Below are positions 22,764 to 34,693 of a stretch of DNA of 64,000 nucleotides, piece by piece. The translations under genes were made by a program, and so were the position numbers. The DNA comes from Whalleya microplaca (Eukaryota; Ascomycota; Sordariomycetes; Xylariales; Xylariaceae): assembly GCA_022497155.1 (NCBI GenBank), contig MU385714.1:310001-374000 (forward strand), in the 5' to 3' direction. The notes beneath the pieces were generated by a model. That model worked only from the letters and a program-made list of their open reading frames with translations, was not told the DNA's origin and made no database searches. Positions within the stretch are counted from its first letter, which is position 1; the number at the start of each line of letters is the position of its first letter.

Positions 22764-23471
22764 ATGGACATCCAAAAAGCAACAACCCGCCTCCGCCGCA
22801 CCTTCGCCTACCCAACCGACACCTCCCCACCCCCCTCCCCCACGGCCGAGGCCCTCGACGAGCAGGAGCAAGAGGAGCTGATCGCCACCCTCGCCGCCCA
22901 GAACGAGACGCGCAACGCGCAGTTCCGCCTGCTGCTGCTCTGCCTGCCCGCCATCTCCGCGCTGCCCTACCTCGTCACCCTGCTCTTCGGCGGCGGCGGC
23001 GGCGGCGGTGGGGGTAGGAACGGTTCCCTGGTCGCGGTGCTGAGCCTCTCGAGCCTGGGCGCTACCGCCTGGACGCTGTGGACGCTGCCGCCGGGCGTGA
23101 CGGGGGTCCGGGCGCTGGACGCGTGGGCTAGCGGCAGTGGTAGCCAAGGTGCTGGGGCCGGGGCTGGGACTGGGGGAAGTGCGCGGGGACGGGAACAGCG
23201 GCGCAGCGGCGGCGACCTTTCTTTCTGGGGTGCGGAGCGGAAGTCCCCTCTGGAGCAGTACCTGCCGTACGCGAATATCGGGCTGTGTGTGCTGTTGGTC
23301 TTGACGGGGTTGGTGTCGAAGCCGGGTGCGGCTGGGCGCTGGGGTCATGTCGGACTGAGCAATTTGCCGGCGATTGTGTACGGGGTCGTGTTAGTTTCGA
23401 AGGCGGTTATGGGCGGCGTGGATCCGGAAAGAGAGCTCGGTACACTACGCTACGAATACAAGGGTGCTTAA
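22764..23471 (+). CDS. Uncharacterised four-helix membrane protein
   Basis: An intron-free frame of 235 residues with a good start context (ACAAAATGG). I do not recognise a characterised family. The N-terminus is cytosolic-like: a basic RLRRTFAYP stretch, a Pro/Ser segment, then an acidic DEQEQEELIATLAAQNETRNAQFR helix. Four hydrophobic segments follow at about 56-75, 88-107, 169-184 and 199-215. A run of nine glycines (76-84) links helices 1 and 2, and a Gly/Ala/Ser-rich insert (122-148) separates helices 2 and 3; both are encoded by GC-rich repeats and may vary in length. The layout resembles small fungal ER-type membrane proteins of unknown function. It is 218 bases from the 3' end of PHO81, which converges on it; this gives no functional clue. 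Confidence 0.75.
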   Translation: MDIQKATTRLRRTFAYPTDTSPPPSPTAEALDEQEQEELIATLAAQNETRNAQFRLLLLCLPAISALPYLVTLLFGGGGGGGGGRNGSLVAVLSLSSLGATAWTLWTLPPGVTGVRALDAWASGSGSQGAGAGAGTGGSARGREQRRSGGDLSFWGAERKSPLEQYLPYANIGLCVLLVLTGLVSKPGAAGRWGHVGLSNLPAIVYGVVLVSKAVMGGVDPERELGTLRYEYKGA

Positions 23472-23689
23472 GTCTGCGTCCAATATAATTGTATTGATGG
23501 GAGCTATAGGCTCTAGGCACCTAGCAATAACATGCATCTGATGCTCCAATACACCTTGGGATTATGTGTGGTAGTGTGCAGAATATAATGATGTTTTAAC
23601 TTATTAGTTGCATATGATGCCCCAATCAGGAGTGGTCTTAATGGAGGGATTTGCCAATATCAGTACATGTTCTTGGCCATAAGTAATGT

Positions 23690-26600
23690 CTACACGTCGA
23701 TGGATTCATTGAATCGTAGAACGCCGTTACTCTTCAGCCACCCATCGACCCCTTTAGGTATGGATGGGAAGGGAGCTGCAAGTGGGTAAGGCTCTGCCAT
23801 ATGCTCAGCCGATTTATCAACCACTAGTGCCAGTCCGTTCGACTTGATAGCGTCTACAAGAGCTGGAACCATTTGCTAAGAGACAAATTGTTAGCGATAA
23901 CCTAAGAAAAAAGAGATCAACCAAGTATATTGCACGACCTACCAAAAGCCGGGAGCAACATATTAACCCCATGAAGTTGTTGCTCTGTGCTATCCTCACC
24001 ACCTCCTTAATCGAGAATGTTCTCCGGCCACTGTTCTGGATAACATTCGGTGCAGGCATGACTTCTTCTCGGCCAAGGTCGTTCCAAAGAAACACTGGGA
24101 AGTTCGGTTGCTTCCAATTCAAAGTTGTGCAAAGGATCGGGTTGTAAGAGCTAAACACCACGGACCTGACAGTGTCTGGTGCTGATATCCTCCGCGCTCG
24201 TTGTTCCCTGGCGTGGTCAAATACAATAGTTAGTATAGCATCTACGAAGTTGTTCACGTTCACGGTAGGCCCCAATCCGAACAGTCGTTCCTCCTCTTCT
24301 GATGGATAGAGGATCTGAATGTTGACATGCATTGAAGTCGGTAGTAGAGATAGTGCTTGTTCCAAAGACACCCCTGCCGTGGCCAGGACGCGATACACGT
24401 CGGCAATATTGCCGAGCCCCTGAATGGGCACCGCCGCAAGCTGAGCTCGGCTGGGGTTTGAGGCCGTGACGGTGGAGAATTGGTCATAGGTTAATCGCGA
24501 GACTGGTATATCGACGCGGCCGCATTGTATTTTCCATTGTGGCCAGATGACGGGAATGCCGTCACTTGTATGCTGAACGTATAGCTGGACAAAATCACCC
24601 GACAGACTAGAGCCAGTCACAAACATGTTTGGATTCTGGTCGAGCTGGCTTGTGGCCTTCCAATAAGTTTCGAAATCTGTGATTTCCAACGGAGCTCCCC
24701 GGAAAGGCTTGATGACTTGAGTATTGAAGGTAATCTGACCTATCGCCCGCAGTCTAGGATCAAACAAAGGTAGACAACATCTTCCAGAACCGCTCAAACA
24801 GGCCCGGAAGGTACTTGGAAGGGCGACTGTCTTAGCAATGACCTTAGCTCCATAGGTAGGGAAGACGTCAAAGTCCAGGCTGAAGGAATCAAGATTGTCA
24901 ACCTGAAAAGATACAAGTCTAGTGTCTTCTTGGAAAGGTAACATAATGTTCTTGGGGATAAGGTCAGATGCCTTGGAAGAGATCGTGAGTCTTGCAGCAG
25001 GGTATTTGCTGTCGTGGAAGAACGCTAGGGGGTGGTCACCGCCTTCCTCGAAGGTAATCTGAACGACTGTCTTTGTGTCCAGGAAGTTATGGCCATATCG
25101 TCGTAAGGGTATGATTGGTGGTGGTAGTTCGAGGATAGGGATAGTGTCGGAATCGAGGGACATAGAAACAGGCGCACGCCCACTTCCCAAAGGCGCAAGA
25201 AGCGATCCACCTGCTTGCATCATCAGGGGGCTTGGTGCCTCGCGCTTTTGATATCGTGTGAGCAATTGCATACACTCTAGATGTCCCTCCCACGCCGCAT
25301 AATACATAGCAGGAAGATCTTTCTCGTCAACAATATTAGGGTCTGCGCCAACGTTCAGCAACTCTTGCAGGCAAGGCACGTTCCCCTCGCTTGCTGCATG
25401 TACTAATGGGGTCCACCCGTATAGCTTATCGACTTGATCCAGATCAGCACCATATTGCTTGAGTAGGCGAAGCAACTGGGGCGTTTGACCTGACCGAGCA
25501 ACAAGATGCTGAGGATACAGCCCTTCTGCATCAGGTAGAATACGGGCACCATGCTGCAGTAGCAGTTCGACAATCTCGACCGAACCATGCTCGCAAGCTA
25601 GGTTAAGGGGTATATGGTCTGTCTCGGAGACAGGGTCTAGGCGTGATGATTTCGCGAGTAGCCGCTGGACGCATGCGAGGTGCCCATGGATGATGGCATG
25701 AATCAGCGGCGTGAAATTGTCGTGGTCAATCAAACCGACCGTTGCTGGATTAGCTGTAGATCAACATTAGTATGATATCGTTCAGTTCGACATTCGATAT
25801 ATACCTTCAAGGAGCGCATCAAGCATATCCAGCCGCCCATGCATACTCGCATAGTGAAGTGGTACTCGACCATAGACATCAGTCCTATTGACCTCAACTC
25901 CTCTCGACAGGCCGACTTCCAGCACGAAGGAGTTCCCATAGATCGTCGCTTGGTGGAGGCAGTTCCGCTCGTTGATGTCATCTTCAGAACGAATATCAAC
26001 AAGCCCAGTCTCTAGTAGGACCTCCAAGGAAGCTTGCGGGGCCTCGTGAATAGCAGCCAGAAAGGTGCGGGTCACCCTTTCCATCAAAGAGATATCCATT
26101 GCTGGTAGTGAACTCGAAGCAGCCTGCATCCTAGTAATGAGGTCCCGCAGAGATTCCAGATTGCCGGAGATAGCAGTGTCGAGTAGTAGACTATCGGCAT
26201 CGCCTTCGTCTGTTCCGAGCAGATGTTGGCTGCTGACCATATGTTCTGACCGAGGCTCAAAAGTGACATGGTCGCCATCCGCCCAGGCCCCTAGCTCTTG
26301 CAGGCTGGTCGTCGCCTGGTCTGACAGCTCGCTAATGACAGGAGCATTGAAAAACGGTTGCACCTCCACTGCCCGAGAGAGATACAACTCCTTTGTTTTT
26401 GATTTCGACGTCTTGTCCCATTTCTTGAGGATCTTGGAGAATGCGGTCCCGTTGACCTCGACAAATTGCTGAAGCTTGTTCAGGTCATTGGCAAACTGTT
26501 GGAACCCTTCTTCTAAGGTTGTGAATTTCGCTGATCGTCTGGAGACACCTTGGCGAGATTGCAAGACCCTTTTCTTATCCAGCAATGTCTTAAGCCGGAT

Positions 26601-27260
26601 TTTGAGCTTGATTGGAGTATTAGCCTCTAGGTCGTACATACGAAGGGAACAGGATTTGATAGTTGCCACTTACTTCAGCTTCTTTCTGTAGGTAGAAGGC
26701 ATTGACCTTTTCTAATTCTCGTTCCTACATGGTGTAAGCGATGCTTCTACGCGCGTATTTCGTAAGAAGCGGCCCTGTCTTACTAGTTGGAAGAAGAATT
26801 TTGCTTTGTTCGCCTGAAGAGCAGCTTGGGTATCTCCCGGCGTGGGTGTGAAATGAGGATCACTTTGGGCACTCAGTTTTGGGGTGGCAGAAAGTTTCTT
26901 TATGAGCTATTGGCTGGCGTTAGTGGTACAGTCCCATCCGCAGCAACCAAACTTCGTGTTTAGGCAGTCCAAGTAGGATTCTGCTTTATCTAGGAATGAA
27001 CATGATTTATTTCACTAGTAAAATCCAAATGACGCATACGTCGATGGCCTAATGGAACGGCCGGAGCCAACTTACCTTTTTGAGAGCCTTGTAGTTCACG
27101 AAGCTAGCAGCATATTCCGGTACTTCGAGCTGACGCTTCTGGATCTGCTTGCCGAATTTCCTGAAGAGGTGTCAGTTACCCCTGTCGGCAGAGAAAGTGA
27201 TGACTTGGCATCGAGCAGAGAAAGACGCAATGGGCTGCAGCGGACGGGCTGGACTCACAT
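23690..27260 (-). CDS. PHO81: SPX-ankyrin phosphate-sensing regulator NUC-2/PHO81
   Basis: Seven exons on the minus strand (27260-27259, 27160-27076, 26906-26784, 26724-26674, 26606-25805, 25753-23943, 23875-23690) encode about 1019 residues. The protein inhibits the PHO80-PHO85 (PREG/PGOV) cyclin-CDK under phosphate starvation. Residues 1-200 form an SPX domain, the inositol-pyrophosphate sensor: KFGKQIQKRQLEVPEYAASFVNYKALKK, then a Lys-rich helix and KIRLKTLLDKKRVL. Ankyrin repeats span roughly 225-560, for example DRTDVYGRVPLHYASMHGRLDMLDALLEG. The C-terminal part resembles glycerophosphodiester phosphodiesterase but I do not see a full catalytic set. The start codon is split: exon 1 gives AT, exon 2 begins with G, followed by AAA TTC GGC. 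All six junctions keep the frame. The NUC-2/PHO81 identity is strong; PHO81 is the yeast name. Confidence 0.93.
27161..27258 (-). other. Intron that splits the PHO81 start codon
   Basis: A 98-nt intron with a perfect GTGAGT donor, a CTGAC branch-like site and a TTCAG acceptor lies between the second and third bases of the initiator codon. Unspliced RNA would read ATG-TGA here and could not make the protein. Confidence 0.85.
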
Positions 27261-30200
27261 GATGCGGCAAAGGCACCAGCAATCAGCCTGTGAAGGCTGC
27301 TTACTTTAGCGAAGGCCTCAAGACTGTTATGGAGAAGATATATCGATAGATATGTCTTGGCTGACTGTCTTCGGTGTGAAACAGACTGCAGGGAAGCGAT
27401 AGTGCAGCGGAAACAAGACGATTATACGTGAATAGGGAGCACAGCGGGGTTGATTCGGAAGCAGGGCTTAGTGTTCAAGATGTATATCTTGTGTCATGTA
27501 CCCATCTGCTGAAGAGCACTGGAAAGCTAACGAGACGATCAAAAGAATGGAGTTGAGTACCGAGACACTAAGACCTTGATGCGGACCGGACGTACTCGGA
27601 CCCAAGTATGTGGCAGCAACACGAGAGGGGACAGGTTCCAATGGGCGTTACCCGTCTTCCGCCTTGGAAATTCTGCATAGGAGAGTCTAAGTTAGACCGG
27701 TGCAATGAGAACGAAGGTGTTGGGCTTGATAAATGTGGCATACTATATCTTGTAGGCCCAGACTAAACGTTCACGAACAAAGACCACCAAGTGGGCGACG
27801 GAGGGTCACGTTCACGACGGTCTGACCGGTAGGCTAGGAACGCCTCGGTAGCGAAGTTAGTGCTTCAGGCGGTTGGCGTCGTTAGGTAAGACGGAGCGAT
27901 GCGGAAAGAGCCCAAAGTGGGAAACCTAGCTGGCAGCGAGCTTGACTATGGTGGGGGTCGGGATGGGGTGAGACGGCAGCAATACCTTCTTGCATGAAGC
28001 GGGTGATGACGCCAATGGAGGGCTGGAATATGCAGTAGTGGAAGGTCACAGAGCCAACAGAGGGCGGCGAAGGTAGCAAGACTCTGATAGGTTGGATGAC
28101 GGGGTGTGACGCTGGAAAAGGATGGTTGAGGATGTGCCCCAGACTTTAATATCTCGATAAGGCGTGTTGTATTGGAGGGGTCAAAGGAGAGCCTTACAGA
28201 AAAACTGGAGATTTGCTAAGGTTAGCCAAGTCAAGTCAGTCAAGTCAGGTCTTGTCGGCGTAGCTTCATGACAATGAATTTGAATTTGGCCGAAGCGTCG
28301 ATCCTCCTGGTCTCGAACGTGTAGAGAGCTACTGAGAAATACAGATATTACTGAGGACAGGAAGTAGCAGCTAGTGACCAATGCCGACGTCCCCTAGCGA
28401 CTGTCCGGATATAAAACACGGGCCATGGCAATACATACAGACCGGCGGGCACGCTTGTAGGAAAGATTTCGGATGGGAGATCCCCAATAACAAGGAACGA
28501 CTCATGAGCTTACCTTTTGAAGGTACAAGTAGATTCGATATGAATGAGCTTGGGAGCACTAAAAGAGGTATGGACGTTAGGTATGGTGGGGCCCATATGG
28601 CTGCCAAGGCTACCTGCTGCACGTCTACATGTGCTGAAGAACGTGCCGATACTACCTAGGTACCTGCGTTATTACTTACATGACATAACCTTCGATACTT
28701 TAGGTATACTTTAATGTGCTGGGAGCATCCTCTGCGCAAATCATGTCTTCTCTATTCTGTGTGTTATATAGTCGTCGTAGTATTCCACCTTCCGGATATA
28801 ATTCTTTTTCTGATCTGCTTGATTACTGAGATCGACCCAACTTTTTTCCCCCCTGGCACTGCTGCAGCTCGCTACCTAGAGGTTAACAACTCGCCTATTC
28901 AGCCCCGCAGTGGATGATGATCCGCTCCCATCACTGACTGCCATTGGAAAATGCCCTTCTCCTCTGCTCTTAGCTAACAATGAACCAATGGTAGTCCGCA
29001 TCGCGACCTCGTGGCCTTTGACATCACATGCACGAGGCTGAGAATAGAGATTCTTAAAAATAACCGTTCTCCCTACTACATACGCGCCTAAGCCTCCGAG
29101 TCCGGGGCCGGCAAATCCCGGTTCTCGGCCTACCTCTCCGACTTTCCTATATCTCATCATTGACTTCCGTCACCTTGGATCGGTGGCATGTTCTAGAGCT
29201 TCCATTGAGATAGAAACGTTAGTATTAAGGCAAGGCAAAAAATTAAAAATGAATGTTTAAAGTAAAAATAGTTTATGAAACAAATCGCAAGAAAAAAAGA
29301 CTGAAAAAATATACTCATCATCTACCTTCGATTTTTCCAAAAGGAATTTGACAAAAAGCTCGGGACCTGGATTGACAAGCGCTCTCAGCGGTGGTGAGTC
29401 AGAACTCACCGGTGGCTTGAACCCAGGACCTACGAAAAACTCCTTTAGGAATTTTATCTGGCCGACTGCCCTACCCATTGACCATTTGCTGCTATGGTTG
29501 AGGTAGGGGACCTCGGTTAGGAACACAGGGTGTTGCTATGGTATATAAGCCCTTTGCAGTGGCACTGACCAGGTGGGTGACTGCGGTGAATACCATATCA
29601 ATTCGCCCCCTGGTGGCATATATCTACCGTTGAAAACAACTACACCGAAAGATAAGGGGGAGGGGCGCTTTCCATTCCCTGTTTTTGTCCTTTCATATAT
29701 TTTGATAAGCTAGGGAAGCTCGGTAGGTATTTTGTCTGCCGCATCTGTCATATACTGAAGACCTCACATGTGAGTATACCTCATCGTAGTAGCAAATGGA
29801 AAGGACCTTTCGAGTCTTGTGTTCATATCTAGACAAGCAATTACTAGATGCTGTTTGCTATACATCAGCGATGCTTAGCTATGAAACTTATCCGCATTTC
29901 GTATGTATCACTGTTCACTGTTTGCTGTGCTCGTCGCCCTATCATATCTCCCATATTTCGACGGTTGATATTAGATCGTACAAGGTGGAAACTACCATTA
30001 CCAAAGGGGGTAACTCCTGGACGCACACGTATCGAAACACACAACACCGGCGTGATATGAGAGGTGAAATAGCCATCTGTTCAACATTACATGCGAAGTT
30101 CGATATGTAAACCCAGTCCGCAAAGTCTATTGACTGTTAATGCGGCCGTTTCGGAAACGAGCATGTGCTCTCGAGCACAATTGTACTATGTATAAACTCA

Positions 30201-30302
30201 TGCGGCCGCCGTCCAGTATGGGCGTTTCATGAATTATTCGTTTACACCAGTAGAAATTACGGCCTTCTTACTATTCTATTTTATTCCAAGTTGTGAGAAG
30301 CC
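27261..30302. other. Gene-poor spacer with a SINE-like element
   Basis: 3 kb separates PHO81 and the rhodopsin-domain gene, which diverge. The part next to PHO81 should be its promoter and leader. A CAAGT/CAGT tandem at about 28226-28248 and TAGGTACCTA words near 28660 are visible. Frames at 28381-28659 and 29796-30110 start with ATG but show no known domain. A SINE-like element is listed separately at about 29300-29530. Confidence 0.5.
29300..29530 (-). mobile_element. Candidate tRNA-derived SINE-like element
   Basis: Reading the minus strand from about 29530 downward, there is an A-box-like TAGGGCAGTCGG (29473-29462) and about 40 bases further a B-box-like GGTTCAAGCC (29423-29414), the internal RNA polymerase III promoter layout of a tRNA head. 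The sequence does not fold as a functional tRNA. Downstream are a GGTGAGT...ACTCACC hairpin (29394-29410) and T-rich runs near 29280-29340 that may be its tail. I could not find convincing target-site duplications, so the ends are approximate. Confidence 0.45.
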
Positions 30303-31807
30303 ATGTCACCTTCAGACGCTCTCGCGCCACCGCCCGATGGTGATGTCAATAAGGGGCAGATGCTGCTTACCACTTCAATCGTGACGACAATTATTGCGCT
30401 GCTGTCGTTACTACTACGATGTCTTGTACGAACCAGGATCGTGAACGTATTTGGCTGGGATGATGTAGCCATGTGTTTTGGAGTGGTAAGCTCCCCATCT
30501 GTATAAGGAATGTGTCTGTTCTAACAAGTCAGGTGCTGGCCATGGTCGAGATGCCCATGTTCATACTCCAGGTCGGTATTTGAGGTTATTTATCCCCCTG
30601 TTGAATTAGCTCAGGGAGCAAATCACTTTCTAGACATTACTACGCGTAACCTTGCGTTGCTTCTGATTATGTCCCATATGGTTCTTTCGGCTGTAGCCAC
30701 GCTGAACCAGTAGCAACATCTCTGTGTAGCTGCTAGGTAAAGCAATTATCCCACTACTAATAATGGAATAGGTTCGATACGGCATGGGACGACATTTGTA
30801 CTACCTAGAAAAGTCGCCAGACTTCGTGCTCGTCGTCAAATACGCAGATCTCTGCGAGCCCTTTGTGATTTTGACTACGACCTTCGTCAAAGCCTCCCTC
30901 TGTCTGTTTCTCCTCCGTATTGTTGAGGGCATGAAGGTACATCGAATGTTCCTATGGGGAATGGTCGCCATCACCTTGACGATAAACGCTGCAGCGGCTA
31001 TCTCTATCTTTACCCAGTGCCACCCTCAAGAGAAGTTATGGGATCCAAATATCCCAGGCGACTGCCCCGGCCGAGATGCGAAAAGTGTCCTCGCGTTTTT
31101 GCAAACAAGTTGGGCCATCCTTTCCGACTTGCTTCTCGCCGGATCTCCGATGCTACTTTTCTGGAGGCTACGGATCCCCTACGCGACTAAGGTCATTATA
31201 TGCTGCCTTATGGGTCTTGCATTGTTGTAAGGGACCTTCCAGCCAAGCAAAGCTCTTGACAAATCCAGTCTAACGAGCATGAAGTACCGCCATCTGTGCG
31301 CTCATGAGATGCATCGGGTTTGCGAGAATGAATAGAGATTTCACATTTGAAACGATCGAGCCAGTCGTATGGGCAATGTAGGCTACCACATTATAAGCAC
31401 GGTGCCAGATCCGAGCTTCTTTTCAACAAGCAACAACTAATCTTTCTTCAATAGCCTCGAACAGAATATCGGTATCACTGTTGTTAATATACCGCCACTA
31501 TACCCTCTCATCTTCAAGATCCGCCAAATAATAGCTAAAGGTCAAGACGAGACATTCATGAATACCTGTGTAAGGGAAGAAGATCCTCAATGGCTTAGAC
31601 AACGGTGCGTATTCCATGGTCGTATGATTGGCTCTAGCCAATTCTACCTAATAGATATGTTTTAGTCAAATCTCCAGAAAACATCTGGAAGGGGTTTCTA
31701 CTAACGCTACATCGACTATAGTCAAAAAGAAGTCGAAGCTACTTGCTAATACTGACCTAACAACATGTCACAATTTTGCCAAGAGTACCGAGCTTTCGAG
31801 ACAATAG
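30303..31807 (+). CDS. Fungal rhodopsin-domain (Pth11-related) integral membrane protein
   Basis: My best model has six exons, 30303-30485, 30533-30571, 30772-31226, 31285-31377, 31455-31604 and 31666-31807, giving 353 residues with about seven membrane spans. It matches the fungal rhodopsin-domain family found in large, variable numbers in plant-associated ascomycetes, related to the Magnaporthe PTH11 sensor group. Visible features: helix 1 LTTSIVTTIIALLSLLLRCLV, the GWDD motif after it, VRYGMGRH, the FVKASLCLFLLRI helix, the PG-C loop motif (NIPGDCPGRD), TSWAILSDLLLAGSPMLLFWRL and a penultimate EQNIGITVVNIP helix. The family's GWDD and GMGRH positions are conserved. The 200-nt intron 2 and the last exon are the least certain; the C-terminus is a short Lys-rich tail. 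No ligand can be inferred. Confidence 0.78.
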
Positions 31808-32142
31808 GGGTAGAGCCGGAAAGTTTACTCGAGGCTAAGAAAGGAGGTGGTCTTATCAAGAGAAGTATCACGAAGACAATTGCTAAATGGGGGTGAAAAG
31901 ACGATTTTGATCATTCCAGAGCTCGCCGGGTTCCATAGCCTAGGAAGATCCAAGTACTCTGGCGGCCAGGATCAATATCATTCGTTGTCGTTACTTTTCT
32001 ATTTACGTTAAGAATATGGTTAAGAATTGATTTATCGCTACACTGAGAGCTTGCATTTTACCCGAATATAATATATGCAACTTGACTATCTACATGATAG
32101 AGCCCCTACACCTCGGCAAGGCTGAATAGCAGCCATATATGA
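31808..32142. other. Convergent intergenic spacer
   Basis: 335 AT-rich bases between the 3' ends of the rhodopsin-domain gene and the P450 gene. No coding frame or repeat is supported. Confidence 0.55.
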
Positions 32143-34089
32143 TCATAGGGAACTCCGCCGAATGGGTGTTAGCTGTACGTAGAGTGGTATCCTCTCCCAG
32201 AGAGAAAATGACTTTTGCCTTTCGATCCATCGCTGACTTTCATCGGCAAGCTTCATGTCAAAATCGTAGACGATACGGGCGAGGATCATGCGCATCTCAG
32301 CGTACGCGAGACTGAATTGCAGACAAATGTGTTAGTCAAGTTACCCACGACCAGTGAATCAAGAATTACACATACTTGCGCCCAATACAGTTTCTGGGCC
32401 CAACATTGAAAGCCTGCAGAGCTTCCAGCTTGTCTCCCGCCTCGGCAGCCTCTTCGGGAGACTTCAGAAATCTTTCAGGGCGGAAGACCCAGGGATCTTT
32501 CCAGTTCTCGTCGCTATGGTTCATTGCCCAGTGCTGGACCTCCACAAATGTCTGTACAATCGTGTCAGTTCCTCTCGTACGTGTTTGAGTAAGTGATGGG
32601 CCGGAGTGTAGTAGTCACTTACACCGCCAGCGACAAAGCGGCCTGCTACCTGGGCCCCCCCGGAAGGCACTTCTCGGACGAGGCCAGAAGTCACTGGAGG
32701 ATACATCCGGAGGGACTCGTTGAGTATTGCAAGCATATACGAAAGTTTATTGGCCGTGTTAATTGTGATTTCGTCAGCGCTGTTGAACGTGGACCGGACC
32801 TCGTGGTTGAGTTTCGCAAGGATATCTGGATGGGTTAGTAAGAGATACGTAGCACCCGATAATGTGGTCGCTGTCGTTTCAGAACCAGCCAAAACTAGAA
32901 TAAAGGCGGTCGAAGAGAGCTTCTGGAACGATAGGTTCTAGATGGTTGGGCGAATCAGTACTCCGTGATGATAACTCAATGGTGTATTGACATACCCATT
33001 CGTCACGTTTCTTCACGAGGCCTTCGAAGAGATCATCACGATCTTTCTCCATACCTAGCCGTGACTTCACCATAGCATCGGTATACCCCCGTACCCTCAA
33101 AATTACATTGCTACCAGATTTGGCAATGAGTTGTACAAGATCGCCCAGACCAAGATAAGTCATTCCAACCAGGACGGCTCCGAAACGAATGCTGGTAAAA
33201 ATGAATTCGATCCAAGGGTGATAGCTATATGCAAATTAGCCTTGTTACATACTCCTATAAGGCGGGTTTAAGAGCTCTAAGTCGTGTCCCAGGGGTCTTC
33301 GCTCTGGACACATCCCATCAAGGTAGATGTGACTCCTAAGAGAAGATGGAGATTTGTTTTTGAGAGGGTACTGAGCTACGTACTGGATACTCTCGAGGCA
33401 ACGAAAGGACTGCCCGAAGACGAGGTCACCAACGATATCGAAGGTGGTCCAGTTATACCAGGCCTCCATGTTGAGTTTTTCCTTCCCGTTACCACACTCC
33501 TGATGAAGCCTTTCCAGGAGAAGATCGATGTATTTCCTAATAATCGGTTCTTGCTCACGCATCGCGTTGTCGGAAAACCCATGCGAGAGCGCGCGGCGAA
33601 ACCTCGAGTGCTCCTCGCGGTCCGCATTGATGATCGACGTCGGTATGTGGCGCAGTATCCTATTAAACGTGCGGGCCTTGGGCATCTCTGCCGTGTTGCT
33701 CTCGGCGCCGACCCGGTGTCCGTAGATATCCTTCCATGCTCTAGTGTCAGTATAGGAGAGATGGTCCGGACCGATCCGAACGACGGGCCCGTATCGGTCA
33801 TGCAGCTTCTGAGTGTGGTGGGCTTGGGTGCCGCTGCCGTGTCGGATGGCATAAGGAAGCCTCGACGCCGCGTGTAACAACGGTCCGGGATACTTCCGTA
33901 GCGGATGGAAGAAGAGGTTGTAGATGATCCCCGTTGCTTGATACATAAGTATCTAGAGACAAGGAGTTACTGTTAGAAAAATTCGTTCACAATCCATACC
34001 ACTCGAGTGCGTACCAGGCCTATTGCAACTACACCGTATAACTTGAGACTAGACGTCTCGATCCCTATGATTCCTGCTAAGTTCGACAT
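32143..34089 (-). CDS. Cytochrome P450, similar to isotrichodermin C-15 hydroxylase-type CYPs
   Basis: Six exons on the minus strand, 34089-34015, 33952-33384, 33224-32996, 32937-32623, 32551-32376 and 32311-32143, encode 510 residues, normal for the family. A membrane anchor near residues 12-35 is followed by the proline hinge FFHPLRKYPGP. Catalytic features are complete: AGSETT on helix I (308-313), ExxR as NESLR (Glu365, Arg368), FRPERF, and the haem loop FNVGPRNCIG with its Cys ligand at about 451. The anchor exon and the last exon (after the haem Cys) lie outside the longest frames and were placed from GT-AG sites; all junctions preserve the frame. The N-terminal half resembles the CYP65-type trichothecene hydroxylase group, which is large, so the substrate is unknown. 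No polyketide, terpene or peptide synthase gene is in the window. The gene converges with the rhodopsin-domain gene. Confidence 0.9.
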
Positions 34090-34693
34090 GATGCTCGTAA
34101 TTATGGAAGTACTAGGGATACTGAATGAATCAAAAGAACAACGCTGTGTTACTTTATTAATATTTCCATAATGTCTCATGTCTACACTTTCTAGGGAACG
34201 AATAACCGCTCATGTATTATAAAACAGCCACCTTCAGGTGATAGGTCCGGAACTTCCTCATGGAGATGCGGGGGGACCTTGTCCCATGGAATGGATGACG
34301 TTGAGTTGAGCAGACATGTCCTCCCAAGCTAGCAGTTCCAAATGCCGGAAGCTTCATGGTCCGGGATAGCGTTGCAAAGGCCCTCGCCTAGGTGTTGATG
34401 CACTGAGACACTTCACAATACGGATACGAAAGCATGCTTACTAAGTGGCGGATCAAACCACCGATGATTCGCGACACCAATAAGTGGCTTCATCAGAAGG
34501 ACAGTTGAAGGATGAACCTAGAGCTATGACCAGAGGGCTCAAGACACCAGTCCCCCCGATTGGCGCTCTCTCCTAAACAAGTCACACGCCAGCTCAACTT
34601 AAAGGGTTGATGAACAAATGAAGTGTATCTAATCCCCAACTTGATTATGTAGGGCAACCTCCATGTGATAATGGCACTTGCATACGCCCCCGG
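34090..34693. promoter_or_regulatory. Spacer upstream of the P450 gene
   Basis: 604 bases between the P450 start and the 3' end of the CUE-domain gene, both on the minus strand. It should hold the P450 promoter. No coding frame and no tandem repeat are evident. Confidence 0.5.

Noticed and set aside
29865..30110. 104-codon and smaller frames near the rhodopsin-domain gene
   Set aside because: They match nothing that I recognise, and three frames overlap in the same stretch.
30303..34089. Secondary-metabolite gene cluster
   Set aside because: A P450 and a membrane protein are present, but there is no polyketide, peptide or terpene synthase, transporter or cluster regulator within the window.
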